A stretch of DNA of 64,000 nucleotides from Thiotrichales bacterium (GCA_016745035.1 JADGDE010000001.1:844507-908506); one strand, 5' to 3'. Positions 9,702-19,470 are shown, counted from the stretch's first letter. Numbers and translations: made by a program. The notes: a model not told the origin generated them from the sequence alone.

Positions 9702-11024
9702 CTATAAATTGTCAGTACCTAGCCGTTTTTTCTCACTCTCAGCAAAGACCAGCAGGGGTTTTGCCCCATCTTCGATAACAGCAACATCTATGACGACACG
9801 TTGTACATTATCAGTCGAGGGTAACTCGTACATGGTATCCAGCAACATATGTTCCATGATAGAGCGCAGCCCTCGTGCACCTGTTTTGCGCTGCATAGCT
9901 TTATTGGCTATGGCATGAAGTGCATCTTCTCTAAATTCAAGTTCTGCCCCTTCCATCGCAAACAAGCGGTTATATTGCTTGGTGAGGGCATTTTTAGGTT
10001 CTTTCAAGATCCGAATTAATTGTTCTTCGTTTAATTCTTCTAAAGTCGCATTAATTGGCAAGCGACCAACAAATTCAGGAATTAGCCCATAACTGATTAA
10101 GTCCTCTGGTTCTAATTCTTTCAGATCTTTAGTAATATCTTTTTGCTCTTCTTTGTCTTTAACCGAAGCCGAAAAACCAATACCACTTTTCTCAGAACGA
10201 TTACGAATGAGTTTATCTAGGCCAGCAAAAGCGCCGCCGCAAACAAACAAAATATTACGGGTATCAACTTGTAAAAATTCTTGCTGCGGGTGTTTTCTGC
10301 CACCTTGTGGTGGGATAGATGCGACTGTGCCCTCAATCATTTTCAATAAGGCTTGTTGTACCCCTTCGCCGGAAACATCACGAGTAATTGAGGGGTTATC
10401 TGATTTGCGGGTAATCTTATCAATTTCGTCGATATAAATAATCCCAGTTTGGGCTTTTTCGACATCATAATCACAGCGTTGCAGCAGTTTTTGAATAATG
10501 TGTTCAACGTCTTCACCGACGTAACCTGCCTCGGTTAAGGTCGTGGCATCAGCGATGGTAAACGGCACATCCAACATACGCGCTAAGGTTTCAGCCAATA
10601 AGGTTTTGCCAGAGCCGGTTGGGCCGATTAACAAGACATTACTTTTGGATAATTCGACTTTATCTTCGTCATCATGTTCTTGTCCGCTACCCATTTCTGT
10701 TTCTAAGCGTTTGTAATGGTTATACACCGCCACCGAGAGGATTTTTTTCGCATCGGCTTGCCCGATGACATACTCATCGAGTTTTTCATTGATTTCTTTG
10801 GGCGTGGGTAAGCTTTTTTTCTGACCTTGTTCTGATTCTGCGGAAATCTTGGCATCTTCGGCGGTTTCTTCGCGAATAATGTCATTGCAAAGATCGACAC
10901 ATTCATCACAAATAAAAACAGCAGGACCTGCGATTAATTTGCGAACTTCGTTTTGGTTCTTGCCACAGAAAGAACAGTAGAGCAAACGCTCCCCATCTTT
11001 ATCCGAGTCGTTGTCTGTGCTCAT
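9702..11024 (-). CDS. clpX: ATP-dependent Clp protease ATP-binding subunit ClpX
   Basis: This 440-residue unfoldase begins with a C4 zinc finger (CSFCGKNQ..., then CDECVDLC) used for adaptor and substrate binding. An AAA+ core follows with Walker [14 protein letters not shown] and Walker [10 protein letters not shown]. The IGF loop that docks on ClpP is present (SGIGFSAS). It unfolds tagged substrates and feeds them into ClpP, which is encoded just upstream. All expected elements are intact. Confidence 0.98.
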   Translation of the reverse strand: MSTDNDSDKDGERLLYCSFCGKNQNEVRKLIAGPAVFICDECVDLCNDIIREETAEDAKISAESEQGQKKSLPTPKEINEKLDEYVIGQADAKKILSVAVYNHYKRLETEMGSGQEHDDEDKVELSKSNVLLIGPTGSGKTLLAETLARMLDVPFTIADATTLTEAGYVGEDVEHIIQKLLQRCDYDVEKAQTGIIYIDEIDKITRKSDNPSITRDVSGEGVQQALLKMIEGTVASIPPQGGRKHPQQEFLQVDTRNILFVCGGAFAGLDKLIRNRSEKSGIGFSASVKDKEEQKDITKDLKELEPEDLISYGLIPEFVGRLPINATLEELNEEQLIRILKEPKNALTKQYNRLFAMEGAELEFREDALHAIANKAMQRKTGARGLRSIMEHMLLDTMYELPSTDNVQRVVIDVAVIEDGAKPLLVFAESEKKRLGTDNL

Positions 11025-11099
11025 AAAAGTTTACTCACAATAAATCGTTGAAAGACATCAAGCGGTTTGCTCGCAGCGAGCTGAGGTTGGTAGACGAGC

Positions 11100-11732
11100 T
11101 TAGGCTGTTTCGTCGTCTGTTTGCCGTTGCGTGAAGACTTTATCAACTAAACCATAATCACAAGCAGCTTCTGCCGACATGAAATTATCACGTTCGGTGT
11201 CTTTGCAAACTTGTTCATACGTCTGTCCAGTATGATGAGCCATGATACGGTTGAGCCGCTCACGCATATGCAAAATTTCTTGGGCATGAATATCAAAATC
11301 AGTTGCCTGACCTTGGAATCCACCCAAAGGTTGGTGAATCATCATGCGGGAGTTAGGTAAACAATAACGTTTATCTGCCGCACCGCCTGAGAGCAATAAT
11401 GCGCCCATGCTCGCCGCTTGACCAATACACAAGGTACTGACATCGGGCTTAATGAATTGCATGGTGTCATAAATTGCCATCCCCGCTGTCACGGAGCCAC
11501 CAGGGGAGTTGATATACAAATGTATATCTTTTTCGGGGTTTTCAGATTCTAAAAACAAGAGCTGCCCGACGATGACGTTGGCACTGTAGTCCTCAACATC
11601 ACCGACGAGAAAAATAACCCGTTCTTTAAGGAGGCGGGAATATAAATCAAACTGACGTTCGCCGCGTGATGTTTGTTCAATCACATGGGGAATACCCCAG
11701 CCCCCTGCGCGAATGGTTTGATTTTGATTCAT
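11100..11732 (-). CDS. clpP: ATP-dependent Clp protease proteolytic subunit ClpP
   Basis: From ATG 11732 the protein has 210 residues, the usual ClpP length. The catalytic Ser lies in [12 protein letters not shown] and the catalytic His in MMIHQPLGG; an Asp follows at the expected spacing. The frame is open further upstream to 11810, but that would overlap tig by 77 bp and lacks family support. The chosen start lies one base after the tig stop and has GAGGG about 12 bases upstream, so translation is probably coupled. Confidence 0.97.
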   Translation of the reverse strand: MNQNQTIRAGGWGIPHVIEQTSRGERQFDLYSRLLKERVIFLVGDVEDYSANVIVGQLLFLESENPEKDIHLYINSPGGSVTAGMAIYDTMQFIKPDVSTLCIGQAASMGALLLSGGAADKRYCLPNSRMMIHQPLGGFQGQATDFDIHAQEILHMRERLNRIMAHHTGQTYEQVCKDTERDNFMSAEAACDYGLVDKVFTQRQTDDETA

Positions 11733-11733
11733 T

Positions 11734-13062
11734 TTATACAGCACCCTCGCCGTGTTGTTGTCCCATAATATCGTTAAAGCTAACCGCTTCGGTTTCAACT
11801 GAAACGCCATCTTGCTCTAAGAGCCAATCAACGACTTGTTCTTCTAAAACGTTGGATTGAATCGCTTGCATTTGTTCAGGGGAATTGTGTACCCATTCGA
11901 CCACAGCACTTGGATCTTCATAAGTCGCTGCCAATTCGCCAATAGCCTCTTCAACACGCTCACCATCCGCTTCCATTTCGTTTTTACTAATGACTTCACT
12001 TAATAACAAACCGAGTTTAACCCGTTCAGATGCTTGGTCTTTAAAGCCCTCAGCGCTGAGATTCATGCTGGCGACATCAATGCCTTGAGCACTGAATTTG
12101 CTTTCCATGTCTTGTGCCATACGTTGGGCTTCAGATTCAACCAAGGATTCGGGTAAAGACACATCATTATTCGCGACTAAGGCATCTAAAGTACCCTGCT
12201 TACGTTTTTGTTTTAAGGCTTGAGACAATTCGCGGGTCATGTTTTCTTTGACATCGGTACGGAAGTCATCCATGTCGCCACTTTCTACGCCGAAAGCTTG
12301 GATAAATTCAGCATCGACTTCGGGTAATACCGCTTCGTTAACGCTTTTGATAGTTACACTAAAGCGTACCGCTTTGCCTGCGAGCTGTTCGGCTTGATAG
12401 TTTTCTGGGAAGGTTAAATCTAATTCAACTTTGTCATCTGCTTTTGCGCCAATGATACCGTCTTCAAAACCATCGATTAAACGTTTGCTGCCTAAAACTA
12501 ACTCGAAGTCCTCGGCAGTACCACCTTCAAAAGGTTCGCTTTCATCAGCCAAAGTACCAACAAAATCAATAATCACTTGGTCTTCGTTTGCTGCAGCACG
12601 ATCAACAGCTTGCCATTCGGTGCGTTGTTTTTTCAGTTTTTCGATCATTTCATCAATGTCACTGTCGCTCACGTCAGCACTTTGCTGTTTGATAGACATG
12701 CCATCGATTTTAAGTTCTAACTGTGGATATAATTCAAATTCAGCCCTGTAGCTGATTTTTTCTTCGTTTTCTTCATCCAAAAATTCGATACTAGGGGCGT
12801 TAGCAGGGCGCAAAGACTCTTGTTCTAAAGCGTCTTGGAAGCTCTCTTGCGTGATTTCACCCATAACTTCTTGGCGAACTTGCGCTCCATAACGTTGCTT
12901 GACGACGCTCACTGGCACTTTGCCAGGTCTAAAACCATTAATACGGGTTTTTTTAGCCAGTTCCTTGAGACGTTCTTGAACTGCTTCATCGATACGTGCT
13001 TTTGGCACATCGACGGTCATTTGACAATTAATATCGTTATTGATTTCTACTGATACCTGCAT
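11734..13062 (-). CDS. tig: Trigger factor, ribosome-associated chaperone
   Basis: From ATG 13062 the product is 442 residues starting MQVSVE, the usual trigger-factor N-terminus; an upstream ATG at 13125 adds 21 atypical residues next to the tRNA. The ribosome-binding loop is present as GFRPGKVP. A PPIase FKBP-like domain (residues about 150-240, with VIIDFVG and [15 protein letters not shown]) and the helical C-terminal arms follow. It binds nascent chains at the ribosome exit. It heads the tig-clpP-clpX-lon block. Confidence 0.96.
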   Translation of the reverse strand: MQVSVEINNDINCQMTVDVPKARIDEAVQERLKELAKKTRINGFRPGKVPVSVVKQRYGAQVRQEVMGEITQESFQDALEQESLRPANAPSIEFLDEENEEKISYRAEFELYPQLELKIDGMSIKQQSADVSDSDIDEMIEKLKKQRTEWQAVDRAAANEDQVIIDFVGTLADESEPFEGGTAEDFELVLGSKRLIDGFEDGIIGAKADDKVELDLTFPENYQAEQLAGKAVRFSVTIKSVNEAVLPEVDAEFIQAFGVESGDMDDFRTDVKENMTRELSQALKQKRKQGTLDALVANNDVSLPESLVESEAQRMAQDMESKFSAQGIDVASMNLSAEGFKDQASERVKLGLLLSEVISKNEMEADGERVEEAIGELAATYEDPSAVVEWVHNSPEQMQAIQSNVLEEQVVDWLLEQDGVSVETEAVSFNDIMGQQHGEGAV

Positions 13063-13126
13063 TGGTTGTCCGTTCGCTTTTGGTTCGCTTTTAGCGCTTT
13101 TGGCACTGTGTGCATGATTTAACAAA

Positions 13127-13211
<85 letters not shown>

Positions 13212-13536
13212 ATATTGAATCTGAATCTGTTGAATTCAGCTCTGGTTAGACTAGAACCGCCTATTATATATGAAAAATACCCACATGCACCATACAAATG
13301 CGGCTCAAGTTTTAAAAAACCTGCCTTAAATTAAAAAAAATTGTCTAAAACAGGCAATCTTGGCAAATTTTTTAGCTTTAGCAGGATCTAAAAACTTACG
13401 CTTTAAGCAAGCTTGTCCGCTAACACAGAGGCATAGATTGGGCTATGAATTTAAAAAACAACACTGTGGTTAAATTTTTTTGTGTAAATCTAGCAAGTCT
13501 ATGCACATTCAGGTAATCTTGGCGCTGTATTATTTT
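13212..13536. other. Intergenic region upstream of the cpoB-like gene
   Basis: About 325 bp of AT-rich sequence lies between the divergent tRNA-Leu and the MITE-like repeat. It must hold the tRNA-Leu/tig promoter, but no convincing -35/-10 pair was picked by eye. CCTGCCTTAAATTAAAAAAAATTGTCTAAAACAGG-like weak inverted sequence is present near 13320-13357. Nothing coding is seen. Confidence 0.5.
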
Positions 13537-13660
13537 CTGATGTTACGCAAGGGCTTTTTTACCCCAAAAAGTAAAAAACTGCCATTGCTCCACGGCTAAA
13601 TATCACTAGGCAGGTGGGAAATCACGATCTGGTGGCATGTAGCTTAGTGCGTAACATCAG
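13537..13660. repeat. MITE-like element, long type, with 7-bp target duplication
   Basis: This 124-bp copy begins CTGATGTTACGCA and ends TGCGTAACATCAG, a perfect 13-bp terminal inverted repeat. TTATTTT flanks it on both sides (13530-13536 and 13661-13667). The interior carries GGCAGGTGGGAAATCAC, shared with the copies at 23787, 47386 and 63792. Confidence 0.9.
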
Positions 13661-13712
13661 TTATTTTGTGGATCCGCCCAGTCCCGCTTTTTAATAACTG
13701 GTGAGAATGCTT

Positions 13713-14564
13713 ATGAGATTACCTTTGCTTGTTTTAACCTTATTATATGCTTTAAGTCCTTTGAGTTTCGCAGCCGATGCTGGACAATTACAAAGTCAAG
13801 TACAACGCCTGACAGGTATCATGCTGGAGCAAGAACAATTATTACAACAGCAAGCGCAAGAGCTACGTCAATTACAAGGGGATAATGAGTTGATGCGCCA
13901 TCAATTGCAGAGTATTGAGGATCGACAAAATGATTTATATGCTGATATAGACCAACGTATCGGGAATATGCGCTCAGCACCAGAGAATACCCCCATTTTA
14001 ATTGACGTGCCTAAAACACCAATATCAAAGTCCAGTGAGCAATATACTGAGACGGAGAGTAAAAACCCCGAAGGAAAGCCCTTAAAACCTACAATAGAAA
14101 AAAATACCGAGACCAAGGTCAAAACCGAAACCCCAGCACCTGCGCCCAAACCCGTGAGTAATTTAATGGCAAACGGAGACATGAGTGCCAAACAAGCGTA
14201 TAAAGCCGCATTTAATTTGATTCAAATGCGTCAATACCCTCAAGCGGTGTTAGCATTTCATATGTTCTTAAAACAACATGGTGGCACTGATTATGCCGAT
14301 AATGCGCAATATTGGTTGGGAGAGGCCTATTATGCCCAGCGTGATTATAATCAGGCGATTGCGATTTTTAGAGAATTGATGGAAAAATACCCCAGCAGTC
14401 CTAAACGTGCTCATGCTTTATTAAAATCAGCTTTTGCTTATGACAGCTTGAATGACAAACTCACCGCCAAAAAATACCTCAAGCAATTACGCCAGCAATA
14501 TCCCAATAGCGCCACAGCAAGACTGGCTTTAGAGCGCCTGCAACGCTTGCAAGCAGAAGAATAA
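13713..14564 (+). CDS. CpoB/YbgF-like periplasmic cell-division coordinator
   Basis: Starting at ATG 13713 (GGTGAG lies eight bases upstream; in-frame GTG 13701 and ATG 13707 are alternatives) the protein has 283 residues. It has a signal peptide (LPLLVLTLLYALSPLSFAA), an N-terminal trimerising coiled coil (about residues 25-80), a Pro/Thr/Lys-rich linker, and three C-terminal tetratricopeptide repeats (AYKAAFNLIQMRQYPQAV; AQYWLGEAYYAQRDYNQAI). This order matches CpoB, which links the Tol-Pal system to peptidoglycan synthesis. No tol or pal gene is adjacent, so the name rests on architecture alone. Confidence 0.8.
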   Translation: MRLPLLVLTLLYALSPLSFAADAGQLQSQVQRLTGIMLEQEQLLQQQAQELRQLQGDNELMRHQLQSIEDRQNDLYADIDQRIGNMRSAPENTPILIDVPKTPISKSSEQYTETESKNPEGKPLKPTIEKNTETKVKTETPAPAPKPVSNLMANGDMSAKQAYKAAFNLIQMRQYPQAVLAFHMFLKQHGGTDYADNAQYWLGEAYYAQRDYNQAIAIFRELMEKYPSSPKRAHALLKSAFAYDSLNDKLTAKKYLKQLRQQYPNSATARLALERLQRLQAEE

Positions 14565-14604
14565 GGGAACATGCAGCGCCTAGCAGCACTGCACGAATGG
14601 CGGC

Positions 14605-15945
14605 TTATAAACCGTAAGCTTGGCGTAAAAGTGTCAATGGGTGTTCTGCGCCTTTACCCGCATCTGCGCCCAAGCCATTTTCAACATGATGCCCTGCCAT
14701 CGGGCAATCACTGCTATAGTGATCTGCCTTGGCTTGCTTAACCCGATTAACCACCGGTTTGACGATTTTCATCGAATCAGCATGGGTTTCAGCCTTAACA
14801 GCATAAGTGCCATCATGACCGGAACAACGCTCAATGGCATTGACTTCGGTATCAGGAATTAGCGATAAAACTTCACGGGTCTTGAGACCTATGTTTTGTA
14901 CCCGCAAATGGCAAGCAACTTGATAAGCGATTTTCCCTAAACTCTGTTTAAACTCGGTTTTAAGTAAGTCTTCTTTATGCCGCAGCATCAAGTATTCAAA
15001 CGGGTCATACATGGCTGCTTGGACTTTTTTCACCTCGGCATCGTCTGGATATAATAGAGGTAATTCTTGTTTAAACATCAAGACGCAAGAGGGAATTGGA
15101 CCGACAATATCAAAACCTTGATCGATGAGTTTTGCTAACAAAGGAATGTTATTTTGTTTGGCTTTATCGACAGATTCCAAGTCGCCCAGTTCTAATTTAG
15201 GCATCCCGCAACATTGTTCTTTTTCTACCAAACGCACCATGATACCGTTGTGTTCAAAAACTTTGATCAAGTCTTCACCAATTTCAGGCTCATTATTATT
15301 ACCATAGCAGGTTGAAAATAAAGCGACTTTGCCGGTGGTGAGTTCCCCTTTGCGCACGGCGGCAAGGGGGATACGTTTTTTATCGCGCTTTTTCAAATTA
15401 TTACTATGAAAATCAGGTAATTTAGCATCGGCATGGATACCTAAGATTTTTTGATTCAGCTTGCGCAGAGGTTTATTTTTATTTGCTGCGTTGACAAGCC
15501 CTGCAACCACAGGAATGCCTAATAAGCTGCCGAGTGTATCGGTGGAGGTGAGAATTTTATCACGTAATTTGGTTTCACCTTTTTTGAATTTAACTGCTTT
15601 CGCCCGTAGCATCAAATGCGGAAAATCTAAGTTCCATTCATGTGGCGGCACATAAGGACACTTGGTCATATAACACATATCACAAAGATAGCAATGATCG
15701 ACGGTTTGCCAATAATCAGCCTTGGTAATCCCATCGATTTCCATGGTCTCTGAGTCATCAATGGCATCAAATAATTTCGGGAAGGATTGGCACAGATTGA
15801 AGCAGCGACGACAGCCATGACAGATGTCGAAAACACGCTCTAGCTCATTAAATAAAGCGTCTTCGTTATAAAATTCTGGATTTTTCCAATCAACAGGATG
15901 ACGGGTAGGGGCTTCTAAGCTGCCTTCGCGTGTGGGGTTCGCCAT
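14605..15945 (-). CDS. GlpC-like Fe-S oxidoreductase with CCG domains
   Basis: This 446-residue protein has two ferredoxin-like clusters near the N-terminus (CHGCRRCFNLCQSFP and CYLCDMCYMTKCP). Two Cys-rich CCG domains follow, seen as STCYGNN...EQCCGMPKLE and CHLRVQNIG...ERCSGHDGTY. This is the layout of anaerobic glycerol-3-phosphate dehydrogenase subunit C and heterodisulfide reductase HdrD-like proteins. It probably passes electrons to or from a partner. The start at ATG 15945 has AAGG seven bases upstream. It lies downstream of rubrerythrin, a pairing seen in many proteobacteria, which suggests a role in peroxide or oxygen defence. The true donor and acceptor are unknown. Confidence 0.85.
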   Translation of the reverse strand: MANPTREGSLEAPTRHPVDWKNPEFYNEDALFNELERVFDICHGCRRCFNLCQSFPKLFDAIDDSETMEIDGITKADYWQTVDHCYLCDMCYMTKCPYVPPHEWNLDFPHLMLRAKAVKFKKGETKLRDKILTSTDTLGSLLGIPVVAGLVNAANKNKPLRKLNQKILGIHADAKLPDFHSNNLKKRDKKRIPLAAVRKGELTTGKVALFSTCYGNNNEPEIGEDLIKVFEHNGIMVRLVEKEQCCGMPKLELGDLESVDKAKQNNIPLLAKLIDQGFDIVGPIPSCVLMFKQELPLLYPDDAEVKKVQAAMYDPFEYLMLRHKEDLLKTEFKQSLGKIAYQVACHLRVQNIGLKTREVLSLIPDTEVNAIERCSGHDGTYAVKAETHADSMKIVKPVVNRVKQAKADHYSSDCPMAGHHVENGLGADAGKGAEHPLTLLRQAYGL

Positions 15946-15965
15946 CAAAATGCCTTGCTATTTAG

Positions 15966-16048
15966 TTGATGTTACACAAAGGCTAACACCATTATACAGG
16001 TAGAAAATCCTGCGGCTGTGGCAAAGTTGGCTTAGTGCGTTACATCAG
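15966..16048. repeat. MITE-like element, internally shortened copy
   Basis: The ends TTGATGTTACACA and GTGCGTTACATCAG match the family with a few substitutions. The interior is shorter but keeps an ACAGGTAGAAAATCCTG segment. It separates rubrerythrin from the GlpC-like gene, so it may affect their co-transcription. The flanks TATTTAG and TTATTAG are only a partial match for a target duplication. Confidence 0.75.
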
Positions 16049-16057
16049 TTATTAGAA

Positions 16058-16092
16058 TAAAAAAATACAACCGAAGCGAGCTTCGGTTGTAT
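16058..16092 (-). terminator. Strong intrinsic terminator after rubrerythrin
   Basis: On the reverse strand a perfect 12-bp stem (ATACAACCGAAG / CTTCGGTTGTAT, loop CTCG) is followed by a run of T residues. It lies 10 bp after the rubrerythrin stop, so the downstream Fe-S gene is either transcribed by read-through or has its own promoter. Confidence 0.85.
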
Positions 16093-16101
16093 AAAACCAG
16101 A

Positions 16102-16521
16102 TTAACCGTCTAAGTTATCTAAGGCTTTTTGGAAACGGTTAGCGTGAGAGCGTTCTGCACGTGCTAAGGTTTCAAACCAGTCAGCGATTTCATCAAAACC
16201 CTCGTCACGAGCCGCACTTGCCATACCAGGATACATATCAGTGTATTCGTGGGTTTCACCAGCGATAGAGGCTTTTAAATTATCTTCGGTGTTACCGATA
16301 GGTAAACCCGTTGCAGGATCGCCGCAAGCTTCTAAGTATTCTAAGTGACCGTGTGCGTGACCGGTTTCACCTTCAGCAGTTGAACGGAAAACGGTAGATA
16401 CATCGTTATAACCTTCAACGTCAGCTTTGGCTGCGAAATACAAATAGCGACGGTTAGCTTGAGATTCACCAGCGAATGCATCTTTCAAGTTTTGTTCAGT
16501 TTTGCTGCCTTTTAAATCCAT
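16102..16521 (-). CDS. Rubrerythrin-type ferritin-like diiron protein (no rubredoxin domain)
   Basis: This 139-residue protein is a four-helix ferritin-like domain. The diiron ligands are visible as [12 protein letters not shown], then the [13 protein letters not shown] ExxH-type motif, [12 protein letters not shown], and [11 protein letters not shown]. Classical rubrerythrin has about 190 residues with a C-terminal rubredoxin CxxC pair. Here that domain is absent, so this is the short erythrin/sulerythrin-like form, which needs another electron donor. It probably reduces hydrogen peroxide. The GlpC-like gene downstream is a possible partner. Confidence 0.92.
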   Translation of the reverse strand: MDLKGSKTEQNLKDAFAGESQANRRYLYFAAKADVEGYNDVSTVFRSTAEGETGHAHGHLEYLEACGDPATGLPIGNTEDNLKASIAGETHEYTDMYPGMASAARDEGFDEIADWFETLARAERSHANRFQKALDNLDG

Positions 16522-16550
16522 TTTAATACTCCAGTGTTAATGGGAAAGTC

Positions 16551-16589
16551 AATTATATAAAAAATCCAGTGATTTAGAATGAGTCTAAA
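16551..16589 (-). promoter_or_regulatory. Candidate rubrerythrin promoter with overlapping operator dyad
   Basis: On the reverse strand a consensus -10 TATAAT occupies 16556-16551, and TTCTAA sits 17 bases upstream at the -35 position. A perfect dyad TTTAGA-N5-TCTAAA (16573-16589) overlaps that -35. The layout fits a repressor site controlling rubrerythrin; the regulator is not identified. The predicted leader is about 22 nt, with CTGGAG before the start codon. Confidence 0.5.
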
Positions 16590-16771
16590 TTGCGGTCAAT
16601 CATACGAAGTCCACATCAGACTGTCAAGCATTAAGCCAAAAACATTCAGGAAAATCAAAGCAAAAATTTTCTATTGGCTATAAGGTGGTTTGACGGTTGT
16701 TTTGTGTATCGTTTTTAGACACGGATTAAGTCCCTATAAAATAAGGGTCTATTAGGGGTTTTTCAATATAG

Positions 16772-16845
16772 CTGATGTAAGGCTAAGCTTCACTATGCAA
16801 GAAATTGTTGAATAATGATGCAAAAAAATAAGTGCATAACATCAA
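16772..16845. repeat. MITE-like element, short type
   Basis: Starts CTGATGTAAGGC (CGCAAA of the end is lost) and ends TGCATAACATCAA. The interior GGCTAAGCTTCACTATGCA and GAATAATGATGCAAAAAAATA match the copy at 2556. Flanks AATATAG and AATATAA differ at one of seven bases, consistent with a decayed target duplication. The rest of the 250-bp gap to rubrerythrin holds the promoter described above. Confidence 0.8.
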
Positions 16846-16852
16846 AATATAA

Positions 16853-18250
16853 TTATTTTTGTAAAAAATTCTCAACCCCATCCCAATCTTTAGGCACATT
16901 GCCAACCATCAGTTCGGCGCAGCGATTAAGGTATAAGCGAGCAGCTTTATCATCATTGTGGCGTTCTAATACTTGGTTAAATTGCACGCTTGCCTCGGCA
17001 AATTTGGCCTGTTGATAATAACTTAAGCCCATTTCAAAGGCGCGCTTATTACTCAGTTTTAACTTAAAATCACTTTTATTATCACCATCAAACACTTCAT
17101 AGACCCCAACTTGCTTGCTTTTGCCCTTCACTCGAATATTGCCAACAAAACGGTAATGATAATGTTTATTGTCGTGAAGATGTCGCAAGGTTTGCTTGCT
17201 GATAATAATATTAGCACCGTAATGTTTGGTCAGGCTCTCAAGGCGAGCGGCGAGATTCACTGAATCTGAAATCACCGTGCTTTGTAAGCGGGTGCGCTCA
17301 CCGATAATCCCCAACATTAATCGACCGGTATGAATCCCAATACCGATACGCACCTGAGGTAAATCGCGACTTTGTAAACTGATGTTATGGCGCGCCATCG
17401 CTTTACGAATGCTAATCGCCGCTTGCAAGGCATCTTCAGCATGATGACGGGGAAACAAAGCCATGACCGCATCACCAATATATTTATCTACAAAGCCATG
17501 GTGACGTTTAATGATGGGGCTAATTTGGCTTAAGCATTCGTTAAGAAAATTAAAATTTTCCTGCGGTGACATTTTTTCTGACATACTGGTGAAATCACGA
17601 ATATCTAAAAATAACACGGTCATTTCTTGCTGCACTTGATCCCCTAAACGCACCTCGGTAATACTTTTTTTATCTAAAAATATTAAAAACTCATGCGGGA
17701 CAAAACGCTCATAAACCGCATTTAAATCGCGCAACTCTTGAGTATAGGCATCGAGACGTTGTTCTAATTCAAAGGAGTTATTTAGAAGTTTGCTGACCAT
17801 CTCTTGGAGCTTGTCATTCTCAGCACAGACATAATTAGATAAATCTCGCTGCTCTAAGAGATTGGGCATTTTTTCGGCGATTTTGCTCAGTTGTAACTGG
17901 CGTTGGATTTTGGTGCTGATTTCATTGGGGCGAATCGGTTTACAAATAAAATCTTCAAAACCTTCTTTGAATAAATCTCCTGAGTCTGCTAATTCTTCTA
18001 TGCTAATCAGCAATAACAACGGAATATGTTGAAAGGCGTTTTGTTGTTTTAAATAGCGGCTTAATTCATAAATGCTGCCGCCAGGTTCATGCCAAGGTAA
18101 GACGACTAAATCCGGCGGGGTTTGAATGATTTGTTTCAGTCCAACGCTTAAGTCGCGCTGATAGTCTACCTCATAGTCCTGAGCTTTTAGTTGTTTAATT
18201 AAAACCGCTAAAATAATTTTATCTGGCTCGATAAGGTAGATACGTTGCAT
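16853..18250 (-). CDS. Pseudo-receiver plus class III adenylate/guanylate cyclase
   Basis: This 465-residue protein has an N-terminal receiver-like domain (about residues 1-120), a coiled linker (130-180), a class III nucleotide cyclase domain (205-370) and a short TPR-like tail. In the receiver the phosphorylated Asp position is Pro52 (PDLVVLPWHEPGG), although the conserved Lys is kept in ICKPIRP. The cyclase domain looks competent: metal-binding Asp216 and Asp260, Lys256 in DKYIGD, and Asn332/Arg336 in SVNLAARLE. It should make a cyclic nucleotide, probably cAMP, but cannot be switched on by normal receiver phosphorylation. The start lies 2 bp after the upstream kinase-like gene, so translation is likely coupled. 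Confidence 0.92.
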   Translation of the reverse strand: MQRIYLIEPDKIILAVLIKQLKAQDYEVDYQRDLSVGLKQIIQTPPDLVVLPWHEPGGSIYELSRYLKQQNAFQHIPLLLLISIEELADSGDLFKEGFEDFICKPIRPNEISTKIQRQLQLSKIAEKMPNLLEQRDLSNYVCAENDKLQEMVSKLLNNSFELEQRLDAYTQELRDLNAVYERFVPHEFLIFLDKKSITEVRLGDQVQQEMTVLFLDIRDFTSMSEKMSPQENFNFLNECLSQISPIIKRHHGFVDKYIGDAVMALFPRHHAEDALQAAISIRKAMARHNISLQSRDLPQVRIGIGIHTGRLMLGIIGERTRLQSTVISDSVNLAARLESLTKHYGANIIISKQTLRHLHDNKHYHYRFVGNIRVKGKSKQVGVYEVFDGDNKSDFKLKLSNKRAFEMGLSYYQQAKFAEASVQFNQVLERHNDDKAARLYLNRCAELMVGNVPKDWDGVENFLQK

Positions 18251-18252
18251 GA

Positions 18253-19470
18253 TCAAGCATCGTCAAGTTTTTGATAAGGCAGGTGAATGGTAAATAAACT
18301 GCCTTTACCTAAAATACTAGCAACCGTAATTTGTCCATTCATCATTTCTAGTAAGCGCTTGCTGATGCTCAAGCCTAGACCACCGCCACGGTATATTTGT
18401 TCTGGGCTTGAGTCTTCTACTTGTTTGAACAAGGCTAAAATTTTATTCAATTGTTTTTGGCTCATGCCAATACCGTTATCTTCAACTTCGATGGTCAATA
18501 AATCCGGGTTATCATCATGTACCCGTAAATATACATGGCCTTTTTCGGTAAACTTGGCTGCATTGGATAACAAGTTGATTAACACTTGGCGCAAACGCCC
18601 TAAATCGGCTTGAATCGTATGAATATGGTCAGGACAGTTGATATGCAATTGGTTTTGGTGGCGCTCGAACAAAACGATTGTGCCTTGCTCCAATTCATCA
18701 AATAAATCATGAATATCAAAGCGCTCAGAGAACATTTTTAATTGTCCTGCTTCCAACTTAGAAAAATCCAACACGTCATTCATCAAGCTAAGTAAGTGGC
18801 GACTGGCTTCGCCGATACGCTCTAAGTCCTCAACTTTATGTTGATCAAATTCATATTCCGCTTGTTCTCTGAGAATTTCACTATAACCAATAATAGCATC
18901 GACAGGGGCGCGCAATTCATAATTCATATTGGTGAAAAATTTACTTTTTGCATCATGCGCTTGCTCTGCCACTTCTCTGGCATATTCCAAGGCCTGTACC
19001 AAATTTTCAATCACATGACCTTTTTCGTCTAATTTATCTTTTTGTTTATCGAGCAATTGCCGTTGCTTAGTCACGATGCGTCCAAGATGGGCGAGATGAA
19101 TATAATTGTTAATTCGTGCTAGGGCTTCATCAACTTGATAAGGCTTATGCAAATAATCAATGCCGCCAATTTGCAAGCCCTCAACAATATCGACATCATT
19201 ATCATGGCTATTTTCCAGACAAAATAAAATCGGCGTATGTTGGTAATCGGGTAATGCCCGAATAGTTTGGCACAGATCAAAGCCACTTTTATCAGTAGGT
19301 GTCAGCGCAATTAAAACAATATCAACGGCTTGATGCATTAAGAGCTGCAAACTTTGTTCTTTGGTTTCAGTCGCAAAAACTTGAAAGCCCATATCGTGCA
19401 ATAAGCAAGACAGTTGCTGATAACTCTCTGTTTGCTCATCAACGATTAATAGATGGTGATGCGTTGGCAT
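18253..19470 (-). CDS. Receiver-HisKA-HATPase protein lacking phospho-acceptor residues
   Basis: This 405-residue soluble protein has a receiver-like domain (1-125), a coiled linker, a HisKA-type dimerisation domain (about 172-245) and an ATPase domain (285-400). The H-box reads NMNYELRAP, with Tyr184 (codon TAT) where the phospho-accepting His belongs. The receiver reads DIVLIALTPTDKSG, with Ala55 at the Asp site. The N box (LSNAAKF), G1 (DNGIGM, 331-336) and G2 (GGGLGL, 362-367) are intact, so ATP binding is expected. It is probably a nucleotide-gated scaffold or allosteric partner of the downstream cyclase. Both conclusions on activity are inferred. Confidence 0.9.
   Translation of the reverse strand: MPTHHHLLIVDEQTESYQQLSCLLHDMGFQVFATETKEQSLQLLMHQAVDIVLIALTPTDKSGFDLCQTIRALPDYQHTPILFCLENSHDNDVDIVEGLQIGGIDYLHKPYQVDEALARINNYIHLAHLGRIVTKQRQLLDKQKDKLDEKGHVIENLVQALEYAREVAEQAHDAKSKFFTNMNYELRAPVDAIIGYSEILREQAEYEFDQHKVEDLERIGEASRHLLSLMNDVLDFSKLEAGQLKMFSERFDIHDLFDELEQGTIVLFERHQNQLHINCPDHIHTIQADLGRLRQVLINLLSNAAKFTEKGHVYLRVHDDNPDLLTIEVEDNGIGMSQKQLNKILALFKQVEDSSPEQIYRGGGLGLSISKRLLEMMNGQITVASILGKGSLFTIHLPYQKLDDA

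Noticed and set aside
13713-14564. Presence of a Tol-Pal operon around the CpoB-like gene
   Set aside because: No tolQRAB or pal gene was found on either side.
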